Under the pieces are notes generated by a model. The model saw only the letters and a program-made list of their open reading frames with translations. It had not been told where the DNA came from and did not search any database. A stretch of DNA of 64,000 bases from Scatosoma sp045594025. Its GTDB lineage: Bacteria > Bacillota > Clostridia > Christensenellales > Borkfalkiaceae. Shown here one piece after another: positions 1 through 7,689 of this stretch. The position numbers were made by a program, and so were the translations under genes. How positions within the stretch are numbered: position 1 is the first letter of the stretch; each line of letters begins with the position of its first letter. The stretch covers positions 1 through 64,000 of the forward strand of contig JAZNXS010000001.1 in the NCBI GenBank assembly GCA_045594025.1. The letters run 5' to 3'.

Positions 1-82
1 AACCACGCACCAATCTAACTAAAAGCAAAACCAATTAAAAATAAGCATTTCTCAAAATCCAAATTATACCAAAAAAAAGCTA

Positions 83-424
83 ATGACGAACTGCGAAAAA
101 GATTGGTATAATGCAATTTTACAAACAATACCCTTTGGCTATATGTTAAGACCTCAAATCTGCCTTGCTTCCGTAATTGATAAAAAATACGGCTATAGAA
201 ACGAACTTTTCCGTATCATTGACTTTGGGGTGTTCGACCAATACGGCAACGTTAAATTGCTAATTGAAATCAACGATAAAACGCACTACTACTCAGACCG
301 AGTAAAACGAGATATTAACGTACATAAAATCTGCGAGGAAGCAGATATACCGTTGATTACCTTTTGGACGAACAGTCCTATGAACTATGAATACCTCTCT
401 ACACGTATTAAACCATATTTATAA
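83..424 (+). CDS. DUF2726-like nuclease-fold protein, possibly N-terminally eroded
   Basis: A 113-residue protein. The central stretch IDFGVFD, then LIEINDKTHY, then a short Arg/Asp-rich helix and LITFW resembles the PD-(D/E)xK-like core of DUF2726 proteins (acidic residue, E-x-N/D, a His/Tyr, then a charged helix). Family nuclease activity is inferred. No Shine-Dalgarno site precedes ATG 83. The frame stays open back to position 23 and still encodes residues that fit the family's usual N-terminus (Y-T-K-K-K-L-M-T), but that stretch has no start codon and is closed by a stop at 20-22. The gene may therefore have lost its start or be frameshifted. It sits beside a Rep gene, so it is probably cargo of a mobile element. 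Confidence 0.55.
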   Translation: MTNCEKDWYNAILQTIPFGYMLRPQICLASVIDKKYGYRNELFRIIDFGVFDQYGNVKLLIEINDKTHYYSDRVKRDINVHKICEEADIPLITFWTNSPMNYEYLSTRIKPYL

Positions 425-427
425 AAA

Positions 428-467
428 CAACACCGGGCAACTAACGCTTGCCCAGTGATTTCTTTTA
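428..467. terminator. Bidirectional terminator between DUF2726-like gene and rep
   Basis: The arms 431-440 and 448-457 pair (core GGGCAA with TTGCCC, extended by CAC/GTG) around a 7-nt loop. T-rich sequence follows on the plus strand and A-rich sequence precedes, so it can serve both convergent genes. Confidence 0.6.
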
Positions 468-1103
468 CAATCCCATTCGTATCATTTCTTGCTCGGCTTC
501 CTCTTGCCAGTCTTTGCTTGAATGGGAAACATCCCATTCTCGTATCTCTTGAACGCAATCTTTATACTGATTCATATGTATTACATAATCTCTGCCGTAC
601 CGACTTACCATTATACGGGGCGAAACACCCTTTAGCATATCGTTTATAATCGCCTCTGCTTTATTATCCGTATCTTGCTTTTGACCTTCTAACAACACTT
701 TCTCATAATAATTTATATCACTCGATTTCAATGCCGTATCGTCATACTGATATTTTTCAGGATTATCCTTATGCGTTAGATACCGATACATAGCACCCAT
801 ATCTGTAATAGCTTCTACCCGAGGCTTGTCCTCTGCTGTTGTAAAAAGTTTCTTTACCGCCGTAAACGTATGCGCATTGTAGAACGAGATAAGCAAATGG
901 AAATGCTCTTTTTCTATATCGCCTTTTCTATGCTTATATTCGTTCGTTTCTTCGTCTATTAAGTCTTCCCGGTAAACGTCCTTATCATGTTTGATATACA
1001 CGTAATGCGCTATTCTTACGCTATATTTCAGCATAATTCCAAACAACTGATTTTCAGTCCCATAGAACACCAAACTGTAATGTCTTGCTCTATTTCCTGC
1101 CAT
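465..1103 (-). CDS. Rolling-circle replication initiator (Rep, pMV158/RepB-like, HUH endonuclease)
   Basis: A 212-residue Rep of the small-plasmid Rep_2 type, which nicks the double-strand origin and starts rolling-circle replication. Visible motifs are an HUH metal-binding pair at residues 67-69 (EHFHLLISF), then MYRYLTHKDNPEK at about 105-117, which holds the candidate catalytic tyrosine and the family's typical RYLTHKDNP block. The start is set at the ATG of MAGNRARHYS because AGAGGA lies 9 nt upstream; the reading frame also extends 17 codons further without such a site. A repeat-rich origin-like block lies directly upstream. Chromosomal flanks on the right imply an integrated plasmid or a cis-acting integrative element. 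The family call is firm; current activity is unknown. Confidence 0.87.
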   Translation of the reverse strand: MAGNRARHYSLVFYGTENQLFGIMLKYSVRIAHYVYIKHDKDVYREDLIDEETNEYKHRKGDIEKEHFHLLISFYNAHTFTAVKKLFTTAEDKPRVEAITDMGAMYRYLTHKDNPEKYQYDDTALKSSDINYYEKVLLEGQKQDTDNKAEAIINDMLKGVSPRIMVSRYGRDYVIHMNQYKDCVQEIREWDVSHSSKDWQEEAEQEMIRMGL

Positions 1104-1133
1104 ATAATTTATCCTCTTTATATCCTTGTTTTT

Positions 1134-1260
1134 ACACAGCACAACGCAAAGCATATGACGCGGTATATGCTTTGCGTTGTGTAAATCCCTTGTATTTCAA
1201 GGGAAAAACACTTGCACAATAGCACAAAAAAAATTGCACAACCTAAAATTTGTTGTGTAA
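1134..1260. repeat. Origin-like repeat block upstream of rep
   Basis: Contains a perfect 17-bp inverted repeat (1140-1156 with 1165-1181, 8-nt loop). After it come short iterations: TTGCACAA at 1212-1219 and 1234-1241, and TTGTGTAA near 1178-1185 and 1253-1260. Position directly upstream of a rolling-circle Rep suggests a double-strand origin, Rep-binding iterons, or the rep promoter/operator. I did not find a clear known nick sequence. Confidence 0.55.
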
Positions 1261-1263
1261 TTT

Positions 1264-1845
1264 TTATCCCCATTGTTCAGCCATAGCTATCGCTATACCG
1301 TTGAACGTTTTTGACCGCATTTTTGCATCTCGATATAGACTTGTCCAACTTTCTATTCCATCAATGCTACGTTTATTTTCACCATAACATAACGGAAATA
1401 ACAAAGGCAACCCTTTAAGCCAAAGCAACGTCATTTTGGTAAAATTATCCCCAAACTCATACGGCTGTATTACTTGAGAATGCATCGGCAAATCAGCCAA
1501 CCTCATGGGCTTAGGATTTTCTATACAAACCTTTACGCCTTCAAGATTGTAGAAATACATAAAAAATTCCCTAGCAGCTAAAAGCTTTTCGTAACGTTCA
1601 ATATTTAATTGTCCGTACTTATACATGTTACAAGCACCTGCATTAGATAAATATGTACAAGGTGGGTGCGCAATAATCAAATCCCAACTGTTATGCTCGA
1701 TGACGGCCTTACAATCACCTTTTATGTGCCATTCAGGATGACCGCCACTACAATCTTGCAAATCACAACTATATGCTAAGTGCCCTTTCGCACGAAAAGC
1801 ACCACATACACGTTGACTCTCTTCACATGCTACCAATACACGCAT
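1264..1845 (-). CDS. Phage-type SAM-methyltransferase-like protein
   Basis: A 193-residue protein beginning MRVLVACEESQRV, with a motif-I-like N-terminus, then LIIAHPPCTYLSNAG at about residues 58-72 and IENPKP at about 108-113. This layout is seen in short phage and plasmid proteins related to DNA cytosine-5 methyltransferases, where a Pro-Pro-Cys resembles the catalytic PC motif. It is much shorter than a full DNA methyltransferase and no target-recognition domain is evident, so activity is uncertain. The ATG is chosen because AGAGG lies 5-6 nt upstream. It lies upstream of rep on the same strand, with the origin-like repeats between them, consistent with one mobile unit. Confidence 0.6.
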   Translation of the reverse strand: MRVLVACEESQRVCGAFRAKGHLAYSCDLQDCSGGHPEWHIKGDCKAVIEHNSWDLIIAHPPCTYLSNAGACNMYKYGQLNIERYEKLLAAREFFMYFYNLEGVKVCIENPKPMRLADLPMHSQVIQPYEFGDNFTKMTLLWLKGLPLLFPLCYGENKRSIDGIESWTSLYRDAKMRSKTFNGIAIAMAEQWG

Positions 1846-1863
1846 ATTACCTCTCTTTTGCAT

Positions 1864-2175
1864 GAGAGGGTATAAAAAGACCTTTCATTTGACAAAGCTG
1901 TGTTTTACGAATAGTTCTCCTTGTTCCCTATCGTAAGGATTTCTCCCTCAAATAATGGGGAATCCCCTTGAAAATCAAGGCTTTCAGCGATTTTAGGACT
2001 CGATTTAGGCATATAATCGGATGGAAATTATGCGAAATTTCCCTATTTCCCTACGTCTTTGACGGTTATCTTAAAAAATTTCTCTTTTTATGAAAATTGC
2101 GGCGCTATTTCGTTGCAATTTTTTCTATTTATTCGTAAAATCCTCTTTAACTTTTCGGAAAATCTTATTATTCTA
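1864..2175. other. Non-coding boundary region between mobile cargo and the xer gene
   Basis: No gene is recognised. It contains two small hairpins near 1958-1980, an inverted repeat GGAAATT-ATGCGA-AATTTCC at 2023-2042 (7-bp arms, 6-bp centre), and a weak hairpin AAAATTGC/GCAATTTT at 2093-2121 followed by T-rich sequence that could be a terminator. The junction between mobile element and chromosome should fall here or just left of it. No att duplication could be proven. Confidence 0.35.
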
Positions 2176-2204
2176 TTGACAATTCCCCTCTTTTACTGTA
2201 CAAT
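2176..2204 (+). promoter_or_regulatory. Sigma-A promoter of the xer-hflX unit (leaderless)
   Basis: TTGACA at 2176-2181, a 17-bp spacer, then TACAAT at 2199-2204. The ATG at 2211 begins 6 nt after the -10 box, where transcription should start. No Shine-Dalgarno site is present, so the mRNA is probably leaderless. Confidence 0.75.
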
Positions 2205-2210
2205 ATAAAT

Positions 2211-3272
2211 ATGAGAAAAGATAACTACTATGCAACACGTAATATTCAAGATATCGATAAGATAAACGAGCTTTTAGAAGAACTCCCCTCTTTTTGCGAA
2301 GATTACTTTATCGGCGTCGAATCCCGAACAAGCCCTCAAACGCGCTTAAAATATGCCTATGATTTGCGTATTTTCTTCGATTTCATTTGTAAGCGCAAAT
2401 TTAGGAACTTGGAAGTTCGGGATATTTCGATTGAAGAATTAAAGCTTGTTACCCATCAGGATATCGAGCTTTTCGTCAGCTATCTGTCGCACTATCGCTT
2501 CCGCGATAAGTATTTATCCTGCGATGAACGGGCAAAAGCCAGGAAATTATCCGCTGTGCGCGCCCTTTTTAAGTATTTCTTTAATAAAGGAATCCTGGAT
2601 CGCGACGACTCTGCGAAAGTCCCTACTCCTAAGCTTCATGATAAAGAAATTATTCGTTTGGACGCTGATGAGGTTTCCGAACTTATTAACGTTGCGGAAA
2701 CGGGCACAGGGCTTACTCGTCACGCTACGGGCTATCATAATAAAACGCGCGTACGCGACACGGCTATCCTCACTTTGTTTTTGGGTACGGGTATACGTAT
2801 CAGCGAGTTGGTTGGTTTGGATATCGACAGCTTTGATTTCGACGCGAATTCCTTTGTGGTTACCAGAAAAGGCGGTAATCGTACCATTTTATACTTCTCA
2901 AACGAAGTAAAATACGCTTTGCAGGAGTATATTGCTGAAAAATCGAATGATCCCAAAGTGCCTAAAGACGAGCGCGCTTTCTTTCTCTCTATGCAATACA
3001 AGCGCATTAACGTGCGTACCGTAGAGATTTTGGTGAAGAAATACAGTAAAATTGTCACACCGCTTAAAAAAATCACGCCGCATAAGCTGAGAAGTACCTA
3101 TGGTACCAGCTTATACAACGCAACGGGAGATATTTATATCGTAGCCGACGTGCTTGGACATCGTGACGTAAACACGACGAAGCGGCATTATGCCGCGATT
3201 TCCGACGATAACCGTCGAAGTATTTCGGAGAAGGTACAACTTCGTAAAGACAATGAAACTCCGAAGGAATAA
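2211..3272 (+). CDS. Tyrosine recombinase, XerC/XerD/CodV type
   Basis: A 353-residue site-specific recombinase. The N-terminal SAM-like core-binding domain covers about residues 20-140 and the catalytic domain about 150-345. Catalytic residues are visible: Arg in GTGIRISELVGL, Lys in TRKGG, His-x-x-Arg in HKLRSTYG, His in LGHRDVNTTKRHY, and the nucleophile Tyr at the end of that motif. Family members resolve chromosome dimers at dif, though some serve mobile elements. hflX begins 2 nt after the stop, and this co-transcription with a housekeeping gene favours a chromosomal role. However, it borders mobile-element cargo, so hijacking as the integration enzyme is possible. XerC versus XerD cannot be decided here. 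Confidence 0.88.
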   Translation: MRKDNYYATRNIQDIDKINELLEELPSFCEDYFIGVESRTSPQTRLKYAYDLRIFFDFICKRKFRNLEVRDISIEELKLVTHQDIELFVSYLSHYRFRDKYLSCDERAKARKLSAVRALFKYFFNKGILDRDDSAKVPTPKLHDKEIIRLDADEVSELINVAETGTGLTRHATGYHNKTRVRDTAILTLFLGTGIRISELVGLDIDSFDFDANSFVVTRKGGNRTILYFSNEVKYALQEYIAEKSNDPKVPKDERAFFLSMQYKRINVRTVEILVKKYSKIVTPLKKITPHKLRSTYGTSLYNATGDIYIVADVLGHRDVNTTKRHYAAISDDNRRSISEKVQLRKDNETPKE

Positions 3273-3274
3273 CT

Positions 3275-4525
3275 ATGCACGAAAATATCAATACTACAAT
3301 TGAAAAAATCTATATTATCCAACCGATTACCCGCGAAAATGCGGATAAATATAAGATTTTGCAGGAAGAAGCGGTTGCGTTGATTGAAAGCGCAGGCGCT
3401 CTTTATGCCGGTACGATTTATCAAAATATTCGAGAAATCAATGCCGCCACATTTATCGGGCTTGGAAAATTGCAGGAACTTGCCGAACGTTTGGACGGCT
3501 TAGAAGAGATTACCGTACTCTTTAATGGGGAACTTTCCCCTTCTCAAACCTTGAATATTTCCGCGGCGTTAAACGACCGCAAAGTGATTGACCGCACTAC
3601 CTTGATTTTGGATATTTTTGCGAAAAACGCGCGTAGCAGCGAAGGCAAATTACAGGTTGAGCTGGCACAGCTCAAATACATGTACCCTCGTTTAAAAGGT
3701 AAAGGCGCGGCGCTTTCCCGTTTGGGAGGCGGCGTGGGAACGCGTGGTCCTGGTGAAACGCAACTAGAAACGGATAGGCGATATATTCGAGGACGGATCA
3801 ACTACCTTGAAAAACGCTTAAAGGAAACGGAGAAACGCCGTTCTTTGCAAACAGAACGAAGAAAAAAGGATTCCGTAAAGACAATTGCGCTTGTCGGATA
3901 TACAAATACGGGAAAATCCACGCTGATGAATTTATTATCGGGCGCTGACGTTTACGTGAAAAACGAATTGTTTGCTACGCTGGATCCCACAGCGAGACGT
4001 TTTGAAATTGAAGACGTGGAATTCCTTCTTGTGGACACGGTTGGATTTCTGCAAGACTTACCGCATAATCTAATTGAAGCATTTAAGTCCACGTTGGAAA
4101 GCGCGCTGAATTGCGATTTGGCTTTGATCGTTTGCGATGCGACGGGCGAATATGATATGCAAATGCAAACCACGCTCGATACCTTGCAGGAAATGGGCTT
4201 TAACTCCCCTTATCTCTTGGTTATGAACAAGAGTGAAGCTCTTTCCGATCTTTCCGTTTTGCCATATGGCTCGATTGCGATTTCCGCCAAGGAAAATATC
4301 GGTATTTCTGGCTTAAAGCAAGCGATTTTACGTGAGTTTAAGGAGGAATTCCTCTTCTGTAAGCTCTTTATCCCTTACGATAAGTTATCTCTTTATCATG
4401 CGAATAAAGCTCTTCTTACGGAACGCCACGTGGAATACGTGGATAACGGACAACTGATAAAAGCCGTGATTCCCTCTCGATATAAAGAAAAGTTTACAGA
4501 GTTTATCATTTCAGAGCCAATATAA
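3275..4525 (+). CDS. hflX: Ribosome-associated GTPase HflX
   Basis: A 416-residue HflX, which binds the 50S subunit and splits or rescues stalled ribosomes under stress. The N-terminal HflX domain holds GLGKLQEL and GGVGTRGPGETQLE (about residues 62-170), followed by a coiled linker. The G domain shows GYTNTGKSTL (G1), DTVGFLQDLP (G3) and MNKSE (G4). Its Shine-Dalgarno site (AAGGAA) lies inside the 3' end of the recombinase gene, so the two are translationally linked. Length and all GTPase motifs are normal. Confidence 0.95.
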   Translation: MHENINTTIEKIYIIQPITRENADKYKILQEEAVALIESAGALYAGTIYQNIREINAATFIGLGKLQELAERLDGLEEITVLFNGELSPSQTLNISAALNDRKVIDRTTLILDIFAKNARSSEGKLQVELAQLKYMYPRLKGKGAALSRLGGGVGTRGPGETQLETDRRYIRGRINYLEKRLKETEKRRSLQTERRKKDSVKTIALVGYTNTGKSTLMNLLSGADVYVKNELFATLDPTARRFEIEDVEFLLVDTVGFLQDLPHNLIEAFKSTLESALNCDLALIVCDATGEYDMQMQTTLDTLQEMGFNSPYLLVMNKSEALSDLSVLPYGSIAISAKENIGISGLKQAILREFKEEFLFCKLFIPYDKLSLYHANKALLTERHVEYVDNGQLIKAVIPSRYKEKFTEFIISEPI

Positions 4526-4553
4526 AAACGGAAGCGATTGCTTCCGTTTTTTT
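4526..4553. terminator. Terminator between hflX and the Cys-rich gene
   Basis: Stem ACGGAAGC/GCTTCCGT with a GATT loop (4528-4547) is followed by seven T. It lies between convergent genes and can act both ways. Confidence 0.85.
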
Positions 4554-4555
4554 GT

Positions 4556-4747
4556 TTACTTTCCGTCGTATTCTTCGGGATTCATATAAATTTTATCAAT
4601 TTTAATCGATGCTACGTCGTCCATTTCAATGCACTTTCCGCAGTTATCGCATACTTTATTGGGATCTAAATCGCACGTTTCGCATTCCAAGCACCCGATG
4701 CATTCCCTATCGTATAAAACGCAAGGTTCGCCAAGTTTTCTCTCCAT
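4556..4747 (-). CDS. Small cysteine-rich protein, possible Fe-S or Zn binder
   Basis: A 63-residue acidic protein with eight cysteines: C9, then C16, C19, C22 and C25 in a CxxCxxCxxC run, then C33, C36 and C39. This spacing suits two metal sites, and the first run is ferredoxin-like. The start ATG has a strong GGAGGG site 6 nt upstream. It is transcribed divergently from lexA and convergently with hflX. I do not recognise a named family. Similar short CxxC proteins occur in Clostridia, but a function cannot be given. Confidence 0.75.
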   Translation of the reverse strand: MERKLGEPCVLYDRECIGCLECETCDLDPNKVCDNCGKCIEMDDVASIKIDKIYMNPEEYDGK

Positions 4748-4817
4748 ATTCGCCCTCCAACATCTTCTTTTCTTCTATTATAACAAAAAAAATATAAAAA
4801 TCAAGCATTTTAGTATA

Positions 4818-4855
4818 AACATTTGTTTGCTTTTAATAAAAAAGTATGTTATAAT
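4818..4855 (+). promoter_or_regulatory. lexA promoter with SOS-box-like operator
   Basis: TTGCTT at 4827-4832, a 17-bp spacer and a perfect TATAAT at 4850-4855. AAAC-ATTT-GTTT at 4818-4829 matches the half-sites of the Gram-positive LexA box (GAAC-N4-GTTC) with outer substitutions and overlaps the -35 box. Auto-repression by LexA is a fair inference. Confidence 0.6.
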
Positions 4856-4886
4856 GTAGTTAGTATTACTAATGATGAGGTGTTTT

Positions 4887-5483
4887 ATGGTCAGCGAAGA
4901 AAAATTGATTATGGTTATGGACTATATCCGTAAATTCTCCGAAGAAAACGGCTACACCCCTTCCGTTCGTGAAATCGGTAAAGAATGCGGTATTAAATCC
5001 ACCGCTACAGTGTATAGCTACCTGCAAAAATTGCAGGATAAAGGCTATTTGAATAAAGCGACAAATAAAAAGCGCTCGGTTACGCTTGCGAAAAGCTCCG
5101 GCGTTAATATTCCTTTAATCGGTACAGTAACGGCAGGTCAGCCGATTTTTGCTTATGAAAATTACGAGGAATATTACACTTTCCCCGCAAGCGAATTTAA
5201 AGGTGACGAGCTTTTTATGCTGCGCGTGCAAGGTACTTCCATGATCGATGCGGGTATTATGAATGGCGATAAGATTATCGTTCGCCGTCAACAAACCGCG
5301 GAAAACGGCGAAATCGTTGTTGCGCTTGTGGATGATTCCGCTACGGTTAAGCGTTTCTACCGCCGTAACGGACAAATTGTTCTTCACCCCGAAAACGAGG
5401 CGTTAGCGGACATGATTTTTGAGGACGGAGAAGTAAAGATTCTCGGCAAAGTCGTCGGTTTAATGCGCAATTATCGCTCTTAA
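4887..5483 (+). CDS. lexA: SOS-response repressor LexA
   Basis: A 198-residue LexA. The N-terminal winged helix covers about residues 1-65 (GYTPSVREIGKECGIKSTATVYSYLQ), followed by the S24 autoprotease domain. The cleavage site Ala-Gly lies in VTAGQP, the nucleophile Ser in GTSMIDAGI, and the general-base Lys in the VALVDDSATVKRF segment. The start is set at MVSEEKLIM because GAGGTG lies 4 nt upstream of that ATG; an upstream in-frame start lacks a site. DNA damage would trigger RecA-dependent self-cleavage and derepression. Confidence 0.95.
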   Translation: MVSEEKLIMVMDYIRKFSEENGYTPSVREIGKECGIKSTATVYSYLQKLQDKGYLNKATNKKRSVTLAKSSGVNIPLIGTVTAGQPIFAYENYEEYYTFPASEFKGDELFMLRVQGTSMIDAGIMNGDKIIVRRQQTAENGEIVVALVDDSATVKRFYRRNGQIVLHPENEALADMIFEDGEVKILGKVVGLMRNYRS

Positions 5484-5498
5484 AAACAAAATAAAATC

Positions 5499-5535
5499 AA
5501 AGCTCTCCAAACGGATTCGTTTGGAGAGCTTTTTT
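5499..5535. terminator. Terminator between lexA and rluB
   Basis: A perfect 13-bp stem (5501-5513 with 5518-5530, loop GATT) with a T-run on the plus strand and A-rich sequence on the other side. It lies between convergent genes. Confidence 0.85.
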
Positions 5536-5537
5536 AA

Positions 5538-6242
5538 TTAAAGTCCTTTTAAATAAAGAATTTCCGATTCGGTCAAAGGTCTGATTTTTCCTCGATCCAA
5601 GCCTTTCAATTTCAAATTTCCGATGCTGATACGCTTTAAAAACTCCACGTTTCTGCCGATTGCCTCAAACATACGACGCACTTGGCGATTTCTGCCCTCG
5701 GTGATCGTTATGTGCACTTTGGTATACGCTTTATTCGTTTCAACGATGTGTGCTTTGCATTTTTTCGTCAAAACACCGTCTAATTCCAGCCCTGAACGAA
5801 TAGGGTTAAGGTCCTTTTCCGTCAGCGTACCTTCAATCCTCGCCATATATGTTTTGGGAATTTCCGCCGTGGGATGCGTCAAACGGAACGCCGTGTCTCC
5901 GTCGTTTGTCAATATCAATAACCCCTCGGTTGCATAATCCAAACGGCCAACGGGGAAAACTCTGCCTACTGTATCGGGCAAAAGATCCATTACCGTTTTT
6001 CTGCCTCGATCATCTGAAACAGTACAAACTACCCCTTTGGGTTTATTCATCATATAATATTCTTCTTTTTTCTCTTCTATAGACAGAATTTGACCGTCTA
6101 CAGCAACGACGTCGCCCTCTTCAACGCTTGCGCCAAGCGTAGCAAGCTCGCCATTGATCGTCACTCTGCCGTCCTCAACGATACTGTCTGCATGACGTCT
6201 GCTGGCGATGCCTTTTTCCGCTAAAAATTTATTGATTCTCAT
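5538..6242 (-). CDS. rluB: rRNA pseudouridine synthase, RluB/RsuA family
   Basis: A 234-residue enzyme that isomerises a uridine in rRNA. An N-terminal S4 RNA-binding domain (MRINKFLAEKGIASRRHADS) is followed by the RsuA/RluB catalytic domain. The catalytic Asp lies in GRLDYATEGLLILTNDGD and a conserved GRNRQVRRM occurs near the C-terminus. The start is placed at MRINKF, which has AAAGGA upstream; the frame runs further into the preceding gene without a ribosome site. It is the last gene of the operon that begins with the site-2 protease. In Clostridia rluB commonly follows scpAB and sporulation carboxypeptidase genes. Confidence 0.93.
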   Translation of the reverse strand: MRINKFLAEKGIASRRHADSIVEDGRVTINGELATLGASVEEGDVVAVDGQILSIEEKKEEYYMMNKPKGVVCTVSDDRGRKTVMDLLPDTVGRVFPVGRLDYATEGLLILTNDGDTAFRLTHPTAEIPKTYMARIEGTLTEKDLNPIRSGLELDGVLTKKCKAHIVETNKAYTKVHITITEGRNRQVRRMFEAIGRNVEFLKRISIGNLKLKGLDRGKIRPLTESEILYLKGL

Positions 6243-6270
6243 ATTTGCGTCCTTTCTGAATTTAATACTC

Positions 6271-7314
6271 TTATAGTTTATATAAATTCCCGAAAAAAAG
6301 CAACCGTTTTGAGAGATATATTTCAATTTGTCCAATAACTTCCTTGTCACTTTTGGCTGTGATTGGCTTTGCGACATATTCCAGCTGCGCATTTTCTCCA
6401 TCTGCCATAGGATAGGAAAAATCCTCACTCACTCTACCAACCAACCCTTTACTCCCTACTTTTACTGTGAACGTATCCCCTGATTTAAGCACAGGCGTAA
6501 GTCGGTAAGCCTTAAAGGCGTCGTCTAACAGTTCTTCGGAACGTTCATACATAGGCGCACAGCATAAAACGGTAGAAATTAACGTCATTCCGTTCTTTTC
6601 CGCGGCAGAGACTAAGCATCTTCCCGCTTCCTTTGTATACCCTGTTTTTACCCCGATTCCGCCCTCGTATTCCGTCAGCATTTTATTCTTATTTTTCCAG
6701 TGTCGCGGCGCGTAATACGTTGTAGAGACAATCTCTCTAAAAATAGGATTTTTCATTGCATACGCGGCGATATAACACATATCTTTCGCCGTTGAATAAT
6801 GATTTTTACAAGGCAATCCGTGCGGATTGGAAAAACGACTGTTCAAAGCGCCTGCTGCCTGTGCCGTTTCGTTCATTCTTGCCGTAAAATGTGCAACCGA
6901 ACCGCTACAATGCAATGCAAGCGCAATTGCGCAATCGTTCCCCGAACGTAGCATCAGACCATAGAGCAACTCTTCTACCGTATACACGTCTCCGCTTTTT
7001 AAATATACGGAAGAACCTTCAACCCCTTCCGCTTCTTGTGGAATGGTAATCGGCGTTTGCAAATCCTTACAGAGCTGCAAAACGGTTGCCGCCGTCAAAA
7101 TTTTGGTGGTGCTTGCTATCGGTAAACGCAAATCGCCGTGGGATTCGTATAAAACACGGCCGCTGGAGGCTTCAATGACACATTCCGCTTTGCCTTCCGT
7201 AAACGATTCTGCATGCCCGACTACTTTGGGTTTTTTATAATAAAAACAAAATGCTAAACAACAAAGTAACAAAAACGCAACCATACGCTTATGAGAAGAA
7301 CGTCCTCTTATCAT
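6271..7314 (-). CDS. dacF: D-alanyl-D-alanine carboxypeptidase (PBP5/DacF family)
   Basis: A 347-residue penicillin-binding protein with an N-terminal membrane anchor (about residues 11-25). Active-site motifs are SxxK (S68-TTK71, in LPIASTTK), SGN (RSGNDCA) and KTG (GVKTGYT). A C-terminal beta domain follows. The enzyme trims the terminal D-Ala of peptidoglycan stem peptides outside the membrane. Its place next to ytfJ and scpAB suggests the sporulation-linked DacF/DacB type, which sets cortex or germ-wall cross-linking. Confidence 0.9.
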   Translation of the reverse strand: MIRGRSSHKRMVAFLLLCCLAFCFYYKKPKVVGHAESFTEGKAECVIEASSGRVLYESHGDLRLPIASTTKILTAATVLQLCKDLQTPITIPQEAEGVEGSSVYLKSGDVYTVEELLYGLMLRSGNDCAIALALHCSGSVAHFTARMNETAQAAGALNSRFSNPHGLPCKNHYSTAKDMCYIAAYAMKNPIFREIVSTTYYAPRHWKNKNKMLTEYEGGIGVKTGYTKEAGRCLVSAAEKNGMTLISTVLCCAPMYERSEELLDDAFKAYRLTPVLKSGDTFTVKVGSKGLVGRVSEDFSYPMADGENAQLEYVAKPITAKSDKEVIGQIEIYLSKRLLFFGNLYKL

Positions 7315-7317
7315 ACC

Positions 7318-7689
7318 TCATTCCTTTGCCATAATATCGTGAATGATTTCACCTGCGCGTTCAATTAAATTGTCGATCGGTTGCTCGGTAATGCGCAAAA
7401 TACGGCAGCTTTTTCCGTCGTCAATGACAAATCCCATCGGTTTCATACTAATTACCGCGCCGCTACCACCTGCAAACGGATAGGAATCCGTTTCTTTAAT
7501 CACTTTCACGTCTCCGTATTCGCCACCGCCCGATACGTTCCCTAAAGTTACCTTTGAAAAAGGGATAATCTGCATACCGCTTGCCGTTATTATCGGTTTC
7601 CCGATGACCGTGTTAACGTCCGCTAAAGAATCCAAACGCTCTACCGAAGAACCGATTAAATTGTTGAGTTTTTCATTTTTGTCTGACAT
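7318..7689 (-). CDS. ytfJ: GerW-family sporulation protein YtfJ
   Basis: A 123-residue YtfJ/GerW protein with a helical start, then IGKPIITASGMQIIPFSKV and a Gly-rich GGSGAVISMKPMGFVI segment typical of the family. In Bacillus, GerW is needed for germination through the GerA receptor. It overlaps the end of the ytfI-like gene by 34 nt, the usual ytfI-ytfJ pairing, and lies 3 nt before the dacF gene. Confidence 0.92.
   Translation of the reverse strand: MSDKNEKLNNLIGSSVERLDSLADVNTVIGKPIITASGMQIIPFSKVTLGNVSGGGEYGDVKVIKETDSYPFAGGSGAVISMKPMGFVIDDGKSCRILRITEQPIDNLIERAGEIIHDIMAKE

Noticed and set aside
2005..2042. dif-like site near the Xer gene
   Set aside because: The ATAAT and TTATG halves are separated by about 10-11 bp rather than 6, and the outer arms do not match the Firmicutes dif consensus. 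Only the separate 7-6-7 inverted repeat remains as a weak candidate.
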